NCBI GenBank assembly: GCA_001414485.1
Contig: LLEY01000093.1
Location: forward strand, 124,001-188,000
Length of the DNA: 64,000 nt
DNA from: Calycina herbarum
Taxonomy: Eukaryota > Ascomycota > Leotiomycetes > Helotiales > Pezizellaceae
Direction: 5' to 3'
Shown: piece by piece, positions 44,945 through 56,715 of the stretch
How positions within the stretch are numbered: position 1 is the stretch's first letter
How the letters are laid out: every line of letters starts with the position of its first letter
Program-made: the position numbers and the translations under genes
Notes under the pieces: model-generated
Told to the model about the DNA's origin: nothing
Database searches by the model: none
The model's input: only the letters and a program-made list of their open reading frames with translations

Positions 44945-47178
44945 GATTGAAAAAGCTAGTAGAATAACGCAATTCTTAGCACTTGGGAGATACGAAGCAA
45001 CGGGGAGTGCCAAGTTAGTTATGTAGTTTTGAGCTTGAGGATTTTAGGATAACGTGAGAAGTAAAGACAGTGTGCTGGATTTGGTCAACCTAGCGGCCGG
45101 GCCCATCTTCCATTTCCAGAAGGAGATAACTTCAAGAGGCTGTACTCTGAGCTTTAACTTTTGACCCCCCATAGGCTTATCGGCATCTGGGATAATATAC
45201 AGCGCAAGGATCTCTCGTTGGGCCGACTGCGGGCAATACTTGCCAACTCCCGAACATGGTGAAATTCTGGAATTCTGTTCGCTGAACCCATCCACAAGGT
45301 CCATAATTCACCAGGTCCAATCAACCAGAACCTGACTAGAACCTGATCGACGATCGAATGAGAAGCCTTGCTTCATCAAGATGCGCATCTGATCTCAGGT
45401 ACGCCTGCAACCTTGGCAAGCTACACCTCTGATTCGACATTGGGATTCTGGCTTTATCCCGTAGACATAAATCACTATCAATGCACATGCTTATGTGGGA
45501 GATGTGTGGGTGTTGGTGTGCACGGAAAAGAAAGGACCTTCTGCATCAGGAACATCAGGAAGATCGGCTTCCTGTGCTAAACACACCCCGAAAGGCTGCA
45601 ATCCCGCTATTCATGGATTGTAAGACATATTTTTCGGGATGGGCCGCAGGCTCACTCGAGTCTTCGATAACGCCAATTGATGGTGGTTATCGCGCATGTT
45701 GTGGTGTTGTTGTGTAAAAGAAATGGAAAGAAATCCAACGCAACAGCGAGCTCCCGCACGTGCTCGTTGATGTGAGCCTGAGGCACCGATAATCCTTCAA
45801 GCATGGGGAAATTTCTTCCCCCTCCATTACCCAACACTTCAAATCAAATCACCACAATGGCACACTCCTACATGATCAAATCGAACACGCAATACGAAAC
45901 CCCTGATATTGTTGGCGGCGTACTAGAAAGAGGAAATATACACGGAGTAAAATATACAGCGAAAACCGCCAACTTCTTCGCGTCCCATTCGCGTTCAACT
46001 TTGTGAGCAACAATATTGGACCATCGAGAGCCCAGTTGAAGCATATTGCAACGACTGCTATACTGCAGAGATGTTTTACAACGGAGGCGAGCGCTATATT
46101 CGAAAGGTAATTATTTGGGTGGAAAGCTTTGTGCCGGACGAAGACAAGAAACAACCTGCGAAGGGAGAGGCAGCGGAGAATGATGATAAGAGAGCACCAG
46201 GGATGGAGAATCGAGTGTTGGAATACAAGAGAAATAAACAAGAGATCGGGAATCTACCGCTCCTTGGATAAACTTCATCTCTGGCATTATTTTGCTCAAG
46301 AGCTGACAGTCTGTTCAAGCTATATACCCCTCGTGTTCAAACCTCGAACTTCTGGAGTTCGTTGCTTCGCTCTGTTGGTATCGGTCTTCGTTCTTTTCTT
46401 GAAAAAGTTTCTTGTTTTCTGTCTCGAAATTCCCACTCGGCGAGCAAATTTCTGTCCTTTGGTTTTTACGAGGCTTGGGCCTCAGTCAGAGAGTATTTTA
46501 TCCTGGAGCAATCTCGGCTTTCACCCAGAGCAGAGCACTCGGGTCATTCCGAGGTCTGAACTCGAGAGTGAACGTCGGCGAAGTAGTTCTTGATCTGGCC
46601 GGACGTTACAGTACTCCCAAGGAGAGTCATTGTAATTGTCAGGTTTGACCCAGAGTCTTCCCACTGAACTCGAGCGAATTATTTTTAATCGTGTAACATC
46701 TCTTGGCGTTGTCATGTCCCGGCGCCTAAAAAGCCCCGATCCAGTTTTGACATGCATTTGCGTCAACTGTCTCCACAGTTCAAACGCTTCGGATGCCGAG
46801 GTGATGAGGGAGTGCATTAAATCTTGGCAGTATGGGGATTTCGATGCTTGTTTCGTCTGGCTTGAAAATCGATAATGGAGAAAAATTGCTTGTCAGTAAG
46901 CAAGCATTCAAACCAAGACTCCAAGAAAATTAAAACCGGATTTTGGGATGAGTTTATGTCTTGAAATTAGTATCTTTTTTATGATACTCTTTTTATCCTG
47001 AATATCATCTAATAACCTTTGTAGAGAGGTCTAATATAAAAAGAAGTGTTAAAAAATCGTGAAGAAAGTAGTTGCCCATAAACTCCGTGGCCAGAAGAAG
47101 AAAAAACCTTGAACATTACAAACGCAACCTATCTCTCAATTTCTCATACACTCATCCATATAGTCAGTCCTTATTGCT
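44945..47178. other. 2.2-kb intergenic region with a possible gene remnant
   Basis: No intact gene supported. At about 45997-46100 one frame reads CEQQYWTIESPVEAYCNDC, reminiscent of small Cys-rich fungal proteins, in line with KVIIWVESFVPDEDKK downstream to 46271; upstream at 45855 a different frame begins MAHSYMIKS. It may be a decayed or multi-exon gene. The rest is unremarkable. Confidence 0.35.
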
Positions 47179-48048
47179 TTACTCGTCCTCCTCATCCTCG
47201 CCCTCGTCCTCGTCAACTGCTCTCGTCTCAACAAATGTGAGCTCGGCAACCTGTCCATCGGCCATGTTCAAATTGACACCGTCGATTCCTGGGCTTGGCT
47301 CTCTCTTGCTGAGTGCGGCTTCTGCGATGCTTCTTGTCTCGGCGCCTGTGAATGAATGTTAGAAGGATGATATTTTGCATTTAGTTCAAAGCGAAAACTT
47401 ACCAGCTGGTGCAGGTCCTCCTCGAACGAACATTGTAGTAACAGTGGTCTTCATCTTGCGGGTTGGGAGATCTCTCTTCGCGGCGGCTCCTCCAGCAGCT
47501 GCGGTTGCTCCACCTGCTTTTGGTTGAGCGGCGGAGGCGGCAGCTGCGGTGATACCAGGTCTTTGTAAGATACCAACACCGGCCGACTCCGTACCAAGCT
47601 CAACTTGAGGTGTGATCTTGATGGCATCGGTGGCGTACTTCAAGGCGGCGTTGAAACCAGTCAAATCTCTCTTCAAGACTTCCTTGTCTGCCTGCAACTT
47701 GACAACCCGTGGAGCGATCTCCTTGCCCATACCCTGGAGGGAAGCGATTTGAGCGGCTTGTTGTCCATCAACGACCTGTCCATTTGCGTTTGCGGCCTTT
47801 GGTGCCGCTGATGGGGTTGCTGTAGTACCACTACCTTCTCTTGTTCCGGTTCCTGCATTTGCAGCTGCTCCTCCTACTGCTGCTCCTTCTAGAGCGTTCA
47901 TCAGATTCGATACATCTGCCTTGCCTCCGAATGATATTTCACCATCACCGACTACCAGTGCTGGTGAGTATGCTCCAAGGTTGATGTTAAGTGGAATGGC
48001 GACTCCGTATGCGGCCAAGATGGCAACGATGAGGAATTGAGAATGCAT
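47179..48048 (-). CDS. Secreted protein with dibasic KR sites and acidic C-terminus
   Basis: Two exons (48048-47403, 47345-47179) give 270 aa. A signal peptide (MHSQFLIVAILAAYGVA) is followed by SPALVVGDGEISFGGKADVS, an Ala/Gly-rich segment and a helical part with LQADKEVLKRDLTGF. KR occurs in LKRDL, AKRDLP and SKREPSPG, which could be kexin cleavage sites releasing segments of 39-80 residues. The end is an Asp/Glu run (EDEGEDEEDE). The intron is phase 1 (GTAAGT, CTAAC branch, CACAG). The family was not recognised. It might be a wall or hydrophilic matrix protein. Confidence 0.75.
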
Positions 48049-49896
48049 GCTTGGTGATTGTGCTGAAGTAAGGCAATTAAAGAATAACAAAAAATTAAAA
48101 TAAGAATGGATGTAATGAATTGTAGAATGATCGAGGCGTCAAGCTTCAGATGAGATAGGGCGAAGATAGTGAACGGGAAGTGAAGTGATTGAGCACAGCT
48201 ACAGAATGAAGAGGAAGGAAAGGAAGGAAGAGTGCATGAGGGCCCAAATATATGAAAAGCATACAAATGTGTGATAGACAGCCAAGATGTCGGAGCCTCA
48301 GGAACAAACTGATATGCACGGCCTGGCCCGTCCCCAGGTCTCCCAGGGTCGTGGGAGGGGTCCTGGCAACAGTCCGACGACAAGAAGCCAAGGTGCCCTG
48401 CAAGAATCCGCTTTGGGGGGTTTTTGGTAGCCTCGATGGCAGGGAGTGGCAGAATAGAGTTCGTGATGTTGGAGACATGCCGATGTTTTCCATCAAACGC
48501 CAAGTGACACGATCAACGCGGACGACAGGGGAGGACTCGATGGGGGGCAAATGGCAGAGACAGAGCAGGGAGACGATTTCCTCGACTTTGGGGGTTCGAA
48601 AAAGCCTGGACAGAGCACAACGCCACCCATCCTTGAGCCTCAGCGTCCATGTCAAGTCTTTGCACAAGAATCTTGGCTGGGGAAGCGATGTTTGAGGTTG
48701 TCTGTGGCACCGCTGAGGCGATTTTTGCTGAGACTTTGCCAATGTTCTTGGCAGTCTACTGTTTGCGGCGTCGGAGAGTTAGCGAGGCGGTCTGAACGTC
48801 TTCTTCTCCATCATTTGGCAAGCAGATGATGGAGAGTATTGGCGAAGATTGTGTGGGTAATTGCCATTTCAGCAGAAAACCGCGACAGGATTGTTTGGTC
48901 TCTCCTGTGTCATGGTTGGTAGTTGCTTCTTCACGGTCTAATTCGTTTCTGTCTGAAAGGTGAGCTAGGGTTTTTGGTACTAGATAGGGCAGATATGATC
49001 CTGGCTCGAGGATTTGAGGATTCGTCGTCGGGCTTGGCTTCCTGTCTAATCCCCATCACAGAAGAGATGGCAGAGAGAAGGATCGCCCTGTTCTCGGCAT
49101 CGATGTGCAATCCCCATACTCTTTGAACGTCAATCCCCAGACTCCACAAGTTTAGGGCCTTGGGACTGTTACTTCTCCAGTCTTGTCGCTGCTCCCCAGT
49201 CTTGTGTTTCTTGGAAAGAAATGTATTTCCTGGGTCGTGTATTTTCCAAGCCTTTGCCCAGCCTGGAGTGACTCTTGGAAACACCACTCGGACTGGGGAA
49301 GAGAAAGTCTTGGAAGTGTTTCTTGGAGGTGCTATCCCGCATCTTGGAAACATATCTTGGTATGGGGGCAGTGTCTTGGAAACATGTCTTGACTATGGGG
49401 GAATCGTCTTGGAAGATCTCTTGAATATGGGGATAATGGAGAAACCTCATGGGCTCCATATGGCAGATGAGTTGGGATAAAAAACAACCCAAGATGAACT
49501 TGGACAATCATGATGCTTTATTTTCCCTTCTCCGTACTTCGAAGTGTTTTTCAAAACATTTATGGGCGTAAATTCCCAAACCACCAAAATTCTGTCCCAA
49601 CAAAATCTCCAACGCAAAAGAAGGAAGGATCATACACCTTTTGACAGACGACTATCGATGAGAAACATGCTTGATTGATGGTAGAGTCCTATCTTCAATC
49701 TCCAACTCTAAGAACTTGATACATTTACGAACAAAAACGACTAGCAATTTAATTTCAAGGGAGTCCAGGCCGAACGTATCTGGAAACAAGGAGTGGCAAG
49801 CCTTTCACAAGAGTGAAATGGGATAGTCCGTAGCTTGTAACCATACCACCCCCTCGTGATTTCCCTCGACTCATTGAACTTGTCTGTGCCATTTGA
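48049..49896. other. 1.8-kb upstream region, relatively GC-rich, with tandem repeat
   Basis: Lies between the secreted-protein start (minus strand) and the esterase 3' end. Several frames are open by composition but none has splice sites or protein character. The repeat at 49342-49439 is the only structure noted. A long promoter for the secreted protein is the likely content. Confidence 0.4.
49342..49439. repeat. Three 32-33-bp tandem units
   Basis: Each unit begins TCTTGGAA and contains a later TCTTG and a TATGGGG block. Units at 49342-49373, 49374-49406 and 49407-49439. Single TCTTGGA elements recur further upstream from about 49208. Confidence 0.75.
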
Positions 49897-50998
49897 CTAG
49901 CTAGTCATCCAGACTTCACGAAACAACCACTCAGCGGCTGCATCATACATTTCGAGTTTTCTCTTTTGGCGTCGTACCTTTGTTGCCCCTGAAGAAGGAA
50001 CCATGTCGAAAGCTAAACGGATTTATCAGTATTTTGTGTACGAAAATAGAGGAAGCGAGTTACTTACCGTGTTCTTCACCAAGAATCAACTCCCATTTTA
50101 TCCCATTCTTCTCCCATTTATCATCCGTGCCTTTTCTTTCGCCCTCTCCTCTGGCATTTGCGAAGTTCTTCGCCATAACCTCCGCATTTCGACAAAGCAT
50201 GTCATACTCACATCCGATGACAAAGATCTTGGGTGGCAGTTTCTCCTTAGGTGCAAAGACTGGACTGAGAAGTGGGTCTCTAAGATCTTGGTCCGGCTTG
50301 ATATAAGCCCAGTTGAACAAGTCTGCCATACCAGCCAACATATCAGGCTTCGGAGCCTCTTTCGGTTTCTCTGCAATACTAAGATTGATTGGATAAGAAA
50401 AATCCGCAGGTGGGTAATACGAGACGATCCCAGCAATCTTCCCCTTGAGGCTCTCATACTGAGCAGCAGAAAGTGACAGGTTCGCCCCAGCAGAGAATCC
50501 GCCCATGGCAACCCATTTTGGATCAAAAGGTAGAGATTCGTCCCCTAAAACAGCATGTACGAGATCCACTATCGCCTCAGTTGGTCCAGGAAACTGGTTA
50601 TCAGGCGATTTGGGATAGTCGAGGCTCACGACGAGAACCTTATTCTTGTTTGAAAAGTAAGAGCAGAACTTGTCGTCGACTTTTGGGCTCATGAGTGCGA
50701 ATCCACCTCCATGGATACTAAGATAGAGTGGGATGAGTGGATCCCCGCTCTTGTAAGATTTGGGAAAGAAGACCCGATTCTCGAGTTCTGGTCGGCATGG
50801 ATAGAACCTTTTAAATGTTGGTTGAATGGAGTTATCTCGGATTCCTGGAAATCCCAAGACGTTGAACAAGGTGGTTGTAAGGAATTTGGTGATGCGAATT
50901 CTAATGGCAAAACGAATTCGGGTGAGGAGAGAATGTTTTGGCAGGTAAACTGCTTTTGTTGGTTGATTGACCATTTTCCTGAGTTGTTCAATCAGCAA
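49897..50998 (-). CDS. Alpha/beta hydrolase, hormone-sensitive-lipase/AADAC type esterase
   Basis: Two exons (50998-50068, 50012-49897) give 348 aa. The oxyanion motif HGGGF is followed by a nucleophile elbow written GFSAGAN (the family usually has GDSAGG), then the catalytic Asp region CEYDMLC and, only after splicing, the catalytic His in GEEHAFDMVPS. The intron (GTAAGT to TTTAG, phase 1) splits the codon right after this His. The N-terminal residues 25-50 are basic then hydrophobic and may bind membrane. It likely hydrolyses short acyl esters; the natural substrate is unknown. Without the intron the protein would lack its C-terminal helix. Confidence 0.9.
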
Positions 50999-51866
50999 TT
51001 ATCTCTTGTTGTTGTGTGGCGAGAAGTAATTGAATATATGTGTCGCTACCCAATTCGCGCTCTGTCCTTCAATTTCTAACGTCCTCAAACCCCGCCACTC
51101 AAGACTGGAACAAATTCAGGGGATACCACGTGCGCCACAGCGAGATATACTATCAATTGGGATCGGAAACAACAAAAGAAATGACTGGTCTTACCCCAGA
51201 AACAGTTGAAGATAACGCAGTTCGTGTCGATTTTTTCTCAGTCTAGAAGGCGGTTGACATGTGGTGATGTCGGATCGAGGGGTTGGGAGTGGGACCTATC
51301 TCAAGCAAGGAAGCGATGCTAGAGGCTAGGTACCTCTTTTGGCGGAATTGTTTAAGCGTTATCTGCATATCAATTGTAAGACGAAACAAGTTCGCTAATT
51401 AATTAACGTACTTAACTAGTCTCAATCGCTCTATCTATTTTGAATGTTTAAATATATCACGTGGGCAATCAGCACGTGAATTATCCCTAGTGATGAATGC
51501 ATTTCTTCGTTGACAATGAACTCCAGGAAATGATTTAGTAAGATGGTTATCCATATGTTAAATTTTAAAATCAATGGGGCTAGTAGACGACTGTTCCCTC
51601 CAATTTGGAACTCCCCTCTGATAATTTCTCACCAACTAGGTCTCAAACTCCTCCCACCACTAGTCATTCTACTCACAGCCCTAACACTTTCTTCCTCCAA
51701 ACTCAATCCACTTCTCCTCTTCTCATATCCTTCATACCATTTGAAAAATCTTTCCATATGACCAATACTTCTCCCCCGGAAAATCCAGTGTAAAGCGCGA
51801 AGTTGGCTTTTACTAGGTAACCATTTGAACTTTTCTTGGAACTTGTCTTTGCTTCTTTGTGTTTTA
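50999..51866. other. Intergenic; two CACGTG E-boxes
   Basis: No gene seen. Two CACGTG sites at 51458-51463 and 51473-51478 are 15 bp apart, about 460 bp upstream of the esterase start. CACGTG is a binding site of fungal bHLH factors, but a chance occurrence cannot be excluded. Confidence 0.4.
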
Positions 51867-52466
51867 CTAGATCGTAGGGATGAAAGAATATCCGGCCTGG
51901 TTTTTGGTGTGTAGATTAGTGGTGGTGGGTGTCCTGGTGTACAAGGAGGTAGGAGGTAAAGCCTCGCTTATGAATTTATATTCTCTTAGTGTCCATGGTC
52001 TTTGGTTGAGACGGGACGAGGTAAATGGTTTTGCGGCCCTCGTATGCCGGGACAGGAGGGCGGGAGGCCGTGATGTGTTTAATCTTGCTGTCTCTCTTGT
52101 TGCGTTTCGTTCTCGTTGTCGGTTCTCTGATAGGGTGTTTGCTAGACTAGGTGGTGTGAGATTTAAGAGAGAAGACCGATGTCCCGTATTTGCTGGCGGA
52201 AGCTGTGGAAGTGGAGGAGCCTGTATTCGCGGTCCCGTATTTTGAGCTGTATAGCGTGGGGGAGGATCATTCTCTTCGGGTTGGTTGTTACTGATGTTAT
52301 TGATAAAGATATTGCCAACGTTGCTGACGAGGCTGTTGACAAAGTTAATATCAATTACAGCTTGAAGAGTCGTTTGGAAGCCTTGGTAATTATCCTCTTC
52401 CGAAGAGGAAGAAGAAGAAGACGACGGGGACGAGGACGAGGACGAGTCAAAGTACGAGGGGGCCAT
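51867..52466 (-). CDS. Ser-rich, Pro-rich hypothetical protein
   Basis: A single frame of 199 codons. The N-terminus carries a Ser tract closed by acidic residues (SSSSSSSEED), then a hydrophobic helix-like stretch DINFVNSLVSNVGNIF, a PY-like DPPPRYTA and Pro-rich APPLPQLPP. The rest is Thr/Arg/Asn-rich and probably disordered. The ATG context (AAGATGGCC) is good. No family recognised. It could be chance; the strong compositional bias and absence of stops argue weakly for coding. Confidence 0.5.
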   Translation of the reverse strand: MAPSYFDSSSSSSPSSSSSSSSEEDNYQGFQTTLQAVIDINFVNSLVSNVGNIFINNISNNQPEENDPPPRYTAQNTGPRIQAPPLPQLPPANTGHRSSLLNLTPPSLANTLSENRQRERNATRETARLNTSRPPALLSRHTRAAKPFTSSRLNQRPWTLREYKFISEALPPTSLYTRTPTTTNLHTKNQAGYSFIPTI

Positions 52467-52957
52467 CTTATGTAGATGCGTTCAAGGTTCTATCCCCACT
52501 AAATCTGAAAAGGTGTTGGAACAGTTAATGTGGTTACTGATTAAATACTGTGGCAGGATAGTACAAGAAACTGAAACTAAATGAAACCTTTCAGTAAGAA
52601 TAGTGCTTGAAGCACACAACTTCTCAGAACACAGAAATGAATTGCTGATTTAGCTACACCAAGGTGTTACAATAATTTGTGTGAATATTTGTACTTTCAG
52701 AGCCACCATATTTCCATTAGTGATTATGATTCACTCCCCACACTTCGTCATTTGACGGTTAATGCAGGTTCCACTTATATAAAGGCAGCACTACAGACGA
52801 AATATTCCTAAAAACTACATCTCTTCTCATTACAAACCCCAAGAAGAGAACATCTTGCAAAGAACCGCATTCAGTGTATCAGCACAAAGCCAACAGCCAA
52901 AATTTATCAAATCCAACTCATCTCACTGTACAAATCCCAGAACATCGACCAGCAACA
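52467..52957. promoter_or_regulatory. Promoter of the first M-C-E-Y gene, with a TATA box
   Basis: TATATAAA at 52776-52783 lies about 180 bp before the ATG at 52958. It is preceded by AT-rich sequence and followed by an A/C-rich leader. A direct transcription-start assignment is not possible. Confidence 0.5.
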
Positions 52958-53173
52958 ATGTGCGAGTACGAAATATTCAACTACTTCTGCGGCTGCCAAT
53001 ACAAAATCCTCATTCGAGAATGCGATTACGCGAAGCAACACAAGATACACAAGTGTACCATCGTGGGAGTCTTGAGACATTTACATTCGGCAGTGAAGTG
53101 CGGGTATCATGGCGGCTCCTTCCTTCATCGCCGCGCGTTGAGGAACGAGGATGGTACGATAGAAGGTATCTAA
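52958..53173 (+). CDS. Small Cys-framework protein, M-C-E-Y type (member 1)
   Basis: 71 aa starting MCEYEIFNYFCGC. Cys at 2, 11, 13, 22, 33 and 48, with His 51 giving a final C-x2-H, the same framework as the three downstream genes. No signal peptide; basic and aromatic in character, so likely an intracellular metal-binding protein (inferred). An in-frame ATG at 52874 would add 28 low-complexity residues; 52958 is chosen because all four cluster members share M-C-[RE]-Y. Single exon. Function unknown. Confidence 0.6.
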   Translation: MCEYEIFNYFCGCQYKILIRECDYAKQHKIHKCTIVGVLRHLHSAVKCGYHGGSFLHRRALRNEDGTIEGI

Positions 53174-55599
53174 TCAGATTTGGGAATAGCGCTATGAATT
53201 GTCGGTGAGTGGGATGAAGCAAAGAAATCACACAGGAGGATATTTGAGGGTGACGGGGGACATTAGGTTACAGACACCTTAAGATTTTTGAATGAATGGA
53301 ATTCATCTTCTCCAACCACTTGAAAATAGCTACTGGAATTGCAAAATAGTTTGCCCATCAAACGAGAGGTAACCACTATGCCCAGGACGAGCTATGTGAT
53401 TGGCTCTCGACTTGGGAGTCCCCATCAACCGTAGAGGGGACCCACCGACCCACCTTTTTTGTTGATATTCCAAAATAACGAAGCGACATACATCAATCAT
53501 CAAGTAACTTGCCCGGCATGGCGCGATGGTGCATCGGTCAGAGGGGTCAACTCTAGGAGTGCTTGGAACTTGGATCTAGGTCTACTTGGCAAGTAGAACG
53601 AGCTGGTCAACAGCCCGGATCAGATTGATATCGCCATGGACCCGTTGGACTACCAAAAAATAGTAAAACTCAGTACGTCTGGTTCTCAAACCTTGGGGGA
53701 CTCCTTGTCCCAGGAAACTTTTGCGGTTTTTTTTGGTTGGTCTTTTTTACGAGTTTTTTTCTGGTGGATGCCTTGTCTGATTGTGTTGCACGCTTAATGT
53801 CAACAAGCTGCAAAAACTGGGTTTCGACGCGACGGCGTGCACGAAATATTTTTCATCTTCTCCAGAAGAATCTTGAGGTCCTCGTGTATGTCTTTGGTTT
53901 CTAGCTTTTTGCTTTCTCCTGTAGCTGACACATCGGCATCGCTCAAAAAGGAAGGACTCGCTTAGCAAAAATCGATATGCAACAAAATTTGACGGTCAAA
54001 CTCGGTGCGATTTGACGCGCTGCCATCATTCAACCTGCCAGGCGCGGACTCAACAACTTAGAGAGAAACTAATAATAAAGACCAGGTATGCGCATAGTGC
54101 CGTCTGACTAAAAATTGACCTACGAGACGCGACGAGACGAGGCAACAAGGCCCGTACTTTTTTCACCATTGAATCCAGCCTTCGCTAGCAGTAAATAAAC
54201 TCCACAACGCCACCGACACGCTCTGTTGTCCTCATCCCCTGCCACAACCCATTGCGGAGACACTAAAAAGTTTTGTTACACATCGCAAAATAAATTCGAG
54301 AGCCGCTTTTGAGGCCTCCAGGCGCATTGCGAATAACTTTGCGCCCACAACACTTATTTCAGAAATAAATTCTGAGGTTACTCCTGACCTCTGGGGCAAC
54401 CTTATTTATATAATATCAAGGACTTTGAAGGTGGTCGACTTTTGGTGGTGTTGCTAACAAATTCTCAATTGTGAGTCTGTCGATGAGCAAGGTGGCAAAA
54501 GCAGCGATTTTGAGAAATACTGCTTCAAACTAGCGGGTGCAGGGGTTGAAACTCTATTATAGCGTGGTGGTTGTGGCGGGACGAGCAGGGGTGAATTTAT
54601 AGATGCTTTCGAGGCGGTTGGTGGGTTGCGAGGAGGGAGATGGGCTCAACTTGCGCCAGCAATGAGAACGAACGCAATATGGATTCGCAGGTAAAACTGT
54701 TCTTTAGGATACTGGAGATGACCTAGAGGTACCTTTTCTACGTTTCAGGATCAAAATTGAGGTAGTTTTGATAGCTCGATAGCTCGAGGCGCAAGATTGC
54801 TTTGATAGTTAGGTTAAGCGACAGCGTCGAGCGAGGCGCAAACAACACAACGCAAGCGGCAGATGATCAATCAAAATACGCTCAACCAGAATCGATAGTT
54901 ATACTATCTGCCAACGTATTACAAGTCTTAAAAACACAATTCGAACAAGTGTTGATAGCAAGAGAGCTCGAGGCGCAAACAGATAGCAAAATACCATACA
55001 AAACCACCTCCTCAAATGGACCAATCAAGACCCCCTGTCAACCCAGAAGACGCTAAAAAATACAAGCGTATTTGCGACATGCAACAAAACAGAAAGTGGT
55101 TCTTAGCGCCAACCAATAGTTATTCACCATCAAGGCAGGGGGTGTCGAGGTAGAAGTGCAAGGCTGAAGACATAGGACGTCGAAGTTTGAAGTTGGAACC
55201 TCAGCTTTGGAACAGCAACACCGCGAACCGACTCGACACAATTACCGACTTAGAACGTTCGAGAGAGCGCAAGGTAGCGCTTGCGACCTCTCGTGCTTTC
55301 TCTTCTCACTTGAGCTTCGCTGAATCTTCATCAACCCTCGCAGACTTGCCTTGCAGACCACCTGATCGATCTCCTCTCCGCCGACAATCACAAGAGCCCC
55401 TCCACGCCCTAAGTTAAGGCTCAGTAGCTTGTCAAAACCTGTACACCTTCGTCTCAACCCACAAGTCATCTCCCGATCTCTTTACGAAACCACTCTTTCC
55501 AAATACAAATAATCGCTTCCGCAATCGCCTCAGCGCTTTCCTCTCGTTACTAGCGACCACAAGTACCATCTCCATAGCACGGCCAACCCCTCACCCAAA
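53174..55599. other. 2.4-kb spacer in the small Cys-protein cluster
   Basis: No supported gene. Contains T runs near 53730-53760 and repeated GAGCTCGAGGCGCAA-like words at about 54780-54980. A frame at 54802-55056 lacks protein character. From about 55230 a C/T-rich leader of the next gene begins. Confidence 0.4.
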
Positions 55600-55983
55600 A
55601 TGTGCAGATACATCCAATACGAGCACGAGGGCTGCGGTTGCATAACCCACCACCCAGTCGAGCGCTGTTTCGAAGCCCGCATCAACGACACCGACTGTCC
55701 CGTAGACTGGAGAAAAAAGTTCCTCACCCTCGAACTGAGTTGGGCAACACTCTGCGAATTTCACGCTGAAGATAAGGCAGAGGAGGATCTCGTTAAGGCT
55801 GGTTTCTGTTTCGAATTTGCAGGGAGACGGATTAAGATCATTAGGGAGAAGCGGGAGAGGGAGGCGAGAATTGAGGCTATTAGAGCGGAGCGGGCAGAGA
55901 AGGAGGAGAGGGGGAAGAATGAGAGGAGGAGAGCTAAGAGGGAGAAGCGGCGGGAGAGGATGGTTATGATGGAACTTGATTGA
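55600..55983 (+). CDS. Small Cys-framework protein, M-C-R-Y type with charged coiled tail (member 2)
   Basis: 127 aa starting MCRYIQYEHEGCGC. Cys at 2, 12, 14, 23, 33 and 52, closing with C-x2-H at 52-55, so the spacing matches member 1 almost exactly. After residue 75 the chain is a single highly charged helix rich in Arg, Glu and Lys (REKREREARIEAIRAER), likely a coiled coil with nuclear-localisation-like basic patches. There is no upstream in-frame ATG, which supports M-C-R-Y as the true start of the family. Single exon, unknown function. Confidence 0.7.
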   Translation: MCRYIQYEHEGCGCITHHPVERCFEARINDTDCPVDWRKKFLTLELSWATLCEFHAEDKAEEDLVKAGFCFEFAGRRIKIIREKREREARIEAIRAERAEKEERGKNERRRAKREKRRERMVMMELD

Positions 55984-56715
55984 GGTGGGATGAAGGGAAG
56001 CGTAGAATGGGGAGAAAGGTTGGGGATGGGTGTTGCGTACATAAGATGGTGTGGATTTCTTCGAAGCTTCTGTCATATCCTGGTTGCTTCTAAATGCGCA
56101 TGCTGGAGCCCTTAGTAGCAATGGTGCCGGGTGGCAACGAGGAGTTTGTTTGGTCTGGAGATATGGATGGAAAGGCCCTGAAAGCACGTTGACATTGATT
56201 TGCGGTTAGGGGAAACTAAGAAGCTATCAATAATCCAGGTCTGGATTCTGCGTACCTTCTAGTACAAATTCATAGGTGACCTAGCGATATGAGTTTGTCC
56301 ACAAAGTGCAAGAACTTAAAGGTGTTTACAAATTGGTTGCAAGGAAAAGTTGGTATAAGCTTTGCCTTTACCAATCGTAAGGAATTTCCTGATCTTGCTA
56401 AAAAGATTGTGTTCCAACGCAAAATCAGAGGCATTGATATCCTGAAAAAGGAAACCTAAAGACATAACCTTAGAAGAACTAAGCAGTAGGACCAATAATT
56501 CAGTCATAGCTTTGACACTAAACATCCTTATGACAAAATACCTGAACGTCATGCCGAAGATTCTCCCGTTTGTTCGGATGAATTTTCGTCAGAGCAGCTC
56601 TTCACACTGTCCTAATTTGTTTCCAAAAACCACCACACCAAAAAGATTCAAAAATTGTTTCCAACACAACCAAGCCATTGTTTTTGCAAGCGCAATTGGA
56701 CCCCTAGCTAGAACA
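55984..56715. other. Spacer between members 2 and 3
   Basis: No gene seen; an in-frame extension upstream of 56716 (from 56512) has leader-like composition. Confidence 0.4.

Noticed and set aside
48146..48742. Overlapping minus-strand frames of about 190 codons
   Set aside because: Two frames open in the same GC-rich stretch with no protein character; they are upstream DNA of the secreted-protein gene.
54802..55056. 84-codon frame inside the Cys-protein cluster
   Set aside because: Lacks the M-C-[RE]-Y start and all framework Cys; driven by local GAGCTCGAGG words.
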